Positions 61,006-64,000 of a DNA stretch of 64,000 nucleotides are shown piece by piece. The translations under genes were made by a program, and so were the position numbers. Numbering within the stretch: the stretch's first letter is position 1; each line of letters begins with the position of its first letter. Source of the DNA: Ramlibacter algicola. Its GTDB lineage: Bacteria; Pseudomonadota; Gammaproteobacteria; Burkholderiales; Burkholderiaceae_C. The stretch is taken from positions 2,728,001-2,792,000 of the forward strand of contig NZ_JAEDAO010000001.1 in NCBI RefSeq assembly GCF_016641735.1. Direction: 5' to 3'. The notes under the pieces were generated by a model. That model searched no databases. It saw only the letters and a list, made by a program, of their open reading frames with translations, and was not told the DNA's origin.

Positions 61006-62122
61006 GCGTGGCCAATGTCGCCGTGTCGCGCCGCAACTCGCCGTGCAGCGCCCTGAACCTCGTCCGGACCGCCGCCATTCTGCCCGGAGCCTCGAGCCAA
61101 TCCAACAGCGCACGTGCAAGTGCTTGTGGGGTGGCGTCGTGCTGCAGCAACTCTGGCACGACGAATTCCCCGCACAGGATGTTCGGCAGCCCGACCCAGG
61201 GCTGCAGTTGCTTGCGGCGCATCAACGCATGCGTGATCGCGTTCACGCGGTACGAGATCACCATCGGCCGCTGGTACAGCGCGGCTTCCAGCGTGGCCGT
61301 GCCGCTGGCGATCAGCGTGAGATCGCAGGCGGCCAGCACATCGTGCGAGCGGCCGTCGACGATCGTGAGCACGTCCGGGTCCAGGCCGGCATACGCGGCC
61401 GCCGCTTCGATGCGGGCACGCAGCCTCGGGATCGCGGGGACGATGAACCGCACGCCCGGCCGCTGGCGGCGCAGCAGCACCGCGGCTTCGAAGAAGATGC
61501 CGGCCAGGCGCTGCACCTCGGCGGCGCGGCTGCCGGGCAGGATGGCGACGACCTCGCCGTCGCGCGCGAGCCCGAGGCTGGCGCGCGCCGCCGCCTGGTC
61601 CGGCTCGGCCGGGATGACGTTGGCCAGCGGATGGCCGACGTAGGTGGCCGGCACGCCGTGGCTGCGCAGCAGGTCGGGCTCGAACGGGAAGATGCACAGC
61701 ACGTGGCCACAGGCGCGCCGGATCTTCTCGATGCGCTCGGGGCGCCACGCCCAGATGGACGGGCAGACGAAGTGCGCGGTGCGAACGCCGCGGTCGCGCA
61801 ATTGCAATTCGAGGTCGAGGTTGAAGTCGGGCGCATCGACGCCGATGAACAGGTCCGGCGGGTCGGCCAGCAGCCGGTCGCGCAGCTGGCGGCGGATGCC
61901 CACCAGTTCGCGGTAGTGGCGCAGCACCTCGACGTAGCCGCTGACGGCGAGCTTCTCGTGCGGCCACCATGGCTGGAAGCCCTGCGCCTGCATGCGCGGG
62001 CCGCCGATGCCGGCCGATTGCAGTCCGGGCCAGCGGCCGCGCAGGCCGCCGAGCAGCAAGCCGGCCAGCAGGTCGCCGGATGCCTCGCCCGCGACCAGCG
62101 CGAAGCGCGGTGCACCGTCCAT
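60977..62122 (-). CDS. lpxB: Lipid-A-disaccharide synthase
   Basis: A 381-residue GT19 glycosyltransferase joining UDP-2,3-diacylglucosamine to lipid X. Family marks are [18 protein letters not shown] at the N-terminus, [44 protein letters not shown], and the C-terminal [23 protein letters not shown] with [18 protein letters not shown] peripheral membrane enzyme of the Raetz pathway. The start is 2 bp after lpxA. Confidence 0.97.
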   Translation of the reverse strand: MDGAPRFALVAGEASGDLLAGLLLGGLRGRWPGLQSAGIGGPRMQAQGFQPWWPHEKLAVSGYVEVLRHYRELVGIRRQLRDRLLADPPDLFIGVDAPDFNLDLELQLRDRGVRTAHFVCPSIWAWRPERIEKIRRACGHVLCIFPFEPDLLRSHGVPATYVGHPLANVIPAEPDQAAARASLGLARDGEVVAILPGSRAAEVQRLAGIFFEAAVLLRRQRPGVRFIVPAIPRLRARIEAAAAYAGLDPDVLTIVDGRSHDVLAACDLTLIASGTATLEAALYQRPMVISYRVNAITHALMRRKQLQPWVGLPNILCGEFVVPELLQHDATPQALARALLDWLEAPGRMAAVRTRFRALHGELRRDTATLATHAIEEVIQS

Positions 62123-62124
62123 GG

Positions 62125-62913
62125 TCAGCGCGCGATGCCGCGCGTGGCCGCCGCGAGGAAGGCGCTCATCAGGGCGACATCCCCGGCGGCTTCCGGCATC
62201 TCGCCCGCGAGCGCGCCGATGGCGGCCTTGGCGTCGTCCAGGGTGCGCCCTTCGCGATACAGCAGCTTGTGCATCTTGCGCACGGCCGCGATGCGGGCAT
62301 CGCTGAAGCCGCGCCGCTTGAGGCCGACGACGTTGACGCCGCGAACCGCCAGCGGGTTGCCGTCGACCAGCATGTACGGCGGGACGTCCTGCGACACCGC
62401 GCTCTGGAACCCGAGCATCGCGTGCGCGCCGACCTTGGTGAACTGGTGGATGCCGGTGAGGCCACCGATCGTCACCCAGTCGCCGATCTCGACGTGGCCG
62501 CCCAGCGTGCTGTTGTTGGCCATGGTGACGTTGTCGCCGACGACGCAGTCGTGGCCGACGTGCGTGTACGCCATGATCCAGTTGTCGTTGCCGATGCGGG
62601 TGACGGCCTTGTCCTGCACCGTGCCGACGTGCAGCGTGACGAACTCGCGGATGGTGTTGCGGTCGCCGATCACCAGCTGCGTCGGCTCGCCCTTGTACTT
62701 CTTGTCCTGGTTGGCCGCGCCGATGGAGCCGAACTGGAAGATTCGGTTGTCGCGCCCGATCGTCGTGTGCCCCTCGAGCACGACGTGCGCCGCGATGGTG
62801 GTGCCGGCCCCGACCTTCACGTCCGGGCCGATGACCGTGTACGGCCCCACCTCGACGCCGGCGTCGAGCTCGGCTTTCGGGTCGACGAGGGCCGTCGGGT
62901 GGATCTGCGCCAT
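62125..62913 (-). CDS. lpxA: UDP-N-acetylglucosamine acyltransferase
   Basis: A 262-residue left-handed beta-helix trimer that transfers 3-hydroxyacyl from ACP to UDP-GlcNAc, the first step of lipid A synthesis. Hexapeptide repeats run from the start ([20 protein letters not shown]) to about residue 185. The catalytic His is His121 ([11 protein letters not shown]), equivalent to E. coli His125. A C-terminal helical bundle follows. It starts 14 bp after fabZ. Confidence 0.97.
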   Translation of the reverse strand: MAQIHPTALVDPKAELDAGVEVGPYTVIGPDVKVGAGTTIAAHVVLEGHTTIGRDNRIFQFGSIGAANQDKKYKGEPTQLVIGDRNTIREFVTLHVGTVQDKAVTRIGNDNWIMAYTHVGHDCVVGDNVTMANNSTLGGHVEIGDWVTIGGLTGIHQFTKVGAHAMLGFQSAVSQDVPPYMLVDGNPLAVRGVNVVGLKRRGFSDARIAAVRKMHKLLYREGRTLDDAKAAIGALAGEMPEAAGDVALMSAFLAAATRGIAR

Positions 62914-62927
62914 GCGGGCGGCTCCGC

Positions 62928-63368
62928 TCAGGCGATGGTGCGCATCGTGCACATCAGCTCGGCCTCGCAGGCGACCTCGTCGCCCACGCGCGTGACACCC
63001 TTGAACTTGTAGATGCCGGCCTTGTGGCGCAGCACCTCGACGTCCATCACGAGCTGGTCCCCCGGTTCGACCGGGCGCTTGAAGCGCGCGGCGTCGATGC
63101 CGGCGAAGTAGTAGACGGTCTTGTCGTCGGGCGTGACGCCCTGGCTGGCGAAGGACAGCAGCGCGGCCGCCTGCGCCATCGCCTCGAGCATCAGCACGCC
63201 CGGCATCACCGGGCGGTGCGGGAAGTGGCCGGTGAAGAACGGTTCGTTGATGGTGACGTTCTTGATCGCGCGGATGCTCTTGTCCTTCTCGACGGCGAGG
63301 ACGCGGTCGACCATCAGGAACGGGTAGCGGTGCGGCAGCAGCTTGAGGATCTGGTGGATGTCGAGCAT
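62928..63368 (-). CDS. fabZ: 3-hydroxyacyl-ACP dehydratase FabZ
   Basis: A 146-residue hot-dog-fold dehydratase of fatty acid elongation. Catalytic His48 is in [23 protein letters not shown] and Glu62 lies in the same segment. It starts [23 protein letters not shown], the family N-terminus. It overlaps the lpxD stop by 1 bp. Its clustering with lpx genes balances hydroxyacyl-ACP flow between phospholipid and lipid A. Confidence 0.97.
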   Translation of the reverse strand: MLDIHQILKLLPHRYPFLMVDRVLAVEKDKSIRAIKNVTINEPFFTGHFPHRPVMPGVLMLEAMAQAAALLSFASQGVTPDDKTVYYFAGIDAARFKRPVEPGDQLVMDVEVLRHKAGIYKFKGVTRVGDEVACEAELMCTMRTIA

Positions 63369-64000
63369 CAGGATTTCTTCTCGAGGTTGCGCACGCGTTC
63401 GCGCAAGGCGTGCAGCTGCTTGAGCGACGCGGCGTTCTTCTCCCAGGACGCATTGTCGTCGATGGGAAACACGCCGGTGTAGTGGCCGGGCTTGCGGATG
63501 GAGCGCGTGACCAGCGTGAACGAGTCGACGTGCACGTGGTCGGCGATGGTGAGGTGGCCCAGGATGCCGGCGCTGCCGCCGATGGTGCAGTGCGCGCCGA
63601 TGGTGGCGCTGCCCGCGATGCCGACGCAGCCCGCGATGGCGGTGTGGTGGCCGATGCGCACGTTGTGGCCGACCTGGATCAGGTTGTCCAGCTTCACGCC
63701 GTCCTCGATCACCGTGTCGGCGAGCGCGCCTCGGTCGATGCAGGTGTTGGCGCCGATCTCGACGTCGTCGCCAATCGTGACGGCGCCCAGCTGCTCGATC
63801 TTGACCCACGCGCCCTGGTGCGGCGCGAAGCCGAAGCCGTCGGCGCCGATGACGACGCCCGGATGCAGCACGCAGCGGGCGCCGATGCGGCAGCCCTCGC
63901 CCACGTGCACGCGCGCCTTGAGCACCGTGCCCGGGCCGATGCGGGCGCCGCGCTCGACCACGCACAGCGCGCCGACGCGCGCCGACGGATCGACCACGGC
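63368..64000 (-). CDS. lpxD: UDP-3-O-acylglucosamine N-acyltransferase LpxD, C-terminal part (cut by window end)
   Basis: The C-terminal roughly 210 residues of LpxD (normally about 340), the third lipid A enzyme. Hexapeptide repeats are evident: [40 protein letters not shown], and the catalytic His segment [24 protein letters not shown]. The tail is a helix ([20 protein letters not shown]). The frame remains open to the last base. bamA and skp (ompH) would be expected further upstream. Confidence 0.95.
   Translation of the reverse strand, partial: AVVDPSARVGALCVVERGARIGPGTVLKARVHVGEGCRIGARCVLHPGVVIGADGFGFAPHQGAWVKIEQLGAVTIGDDVEIGANTCIDRGALADTVIEDGVKLDNLIQVGHNVRIGHHTAIAGCVGIAGSATIGAHCTIGGSAGILGHLTIADHVHVDSFTLVTRSIRKPGHYTGVFPIDDNASWEKNAASLKQLHALRERVRNLEKKS

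Overview
The window reads as chromosomal DNA from a high-GC betaproteobacterium, most likely Comamonadaceae (Ramlibacter/Variovorax-like). The evidence is the gene orders rlmE-ftsH-folP-glmM, pstSCAB-phoU-phoB-phoR, lpxD-fabZ-lpxA-lpxB-rnhB, trxA-rho-rpmE and dnaX-ybaB-recR, a type B L31, very GC-rich third codon positions, and a GC-rich palindromic repeat of a style I associate with that family. No tRNA, rRNA, CRISPR array, insertion sequence or prophage was seen. One non-coding RNA gene, the 4.5S/SRP RNA, is present.

Layout, left to right. 1-4.9 kb (+): the end of an aldehyde dehydrogenase, a short-chain dehydrogenase, a hemerythrin, and the overlapping molybdenum-cofactor genes moaA-mobA-moeA. 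5-9.7 kb (-): a small unknown gene and an RND pump (adaptor and permease). 9.8-13.4 kb: rnhA and a methyltransferase (-), divergent from gloB-mltD (+). 13.4-17.7 kb (-): a taurine/sulfonate-type ABC importer followed by a frameshifted MFS exporter. 17.9-21 kb (-): dnaX-ybaB-recR-MAPEG. 21.1-22.4 kb (+): ffs and an exported WD40 protein. 22.4-31 kb: an orphan histidine kinase (-), a secreted unknown (+) and an AddAB-like helicase/nuclease pair (-). 31.1-36.4 kb (+): trxA, rho, rpmE, a GT39-like membrane protein and a MATE exporter. 36.3-43 kb (-): the phosphate regulon behind a clear Pho box. 43-46.4 kb: a decayed exported-protein gene, a hemerythrin and a large-subunit catalase. 46.5-52 kb (-): MOSC, glmM, folP, ftsH and rlmE. 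52.1-53.1 kb (+): a small unknown and yhbY. 53-59.4 kb (-): DUF4149, greA, a Kdo hydroxylase, carB and carA. 59.6-64 kb (-): a TrmH-type methyltransferase, rnhB and the lipid A genes lpxB, lpxA, fabZ and lpxD (the last cut by the window end).

Most content is housekeeping: lipid A and Kdo modification, peptidoglycan precursor (glmM) and turnover (mltD), folate, carbamoyl phosphate, replication and recombination, transcription termination and phosphate sensing. The unusual signals lie in how genes are built and regulated. These are: (i) a nine-A run with flanking inverted repeats exactly at the dnaX domain III/IV boundary, predicting a gamma-type short product by slippage; (ii) a palindromic repeat inserted in frame inside an ABC ATPase between the D-loop and the H-loop; (iii) a recurring TAnAATCGG-like -10 box placed so that the start codon falls at or within a base of the predicted transcription start (moaA, dnaX, WD40, histidine kinase, yhbY, folP), suggesting widespread leaderless mRNAs; (iv) a terminator-like hairpin in the greA leader; (v) a terminator stem holding the stop codons of two convergent genes; and (vi) two broken genes. 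I did not find a self-contained novel defence or mobile system.
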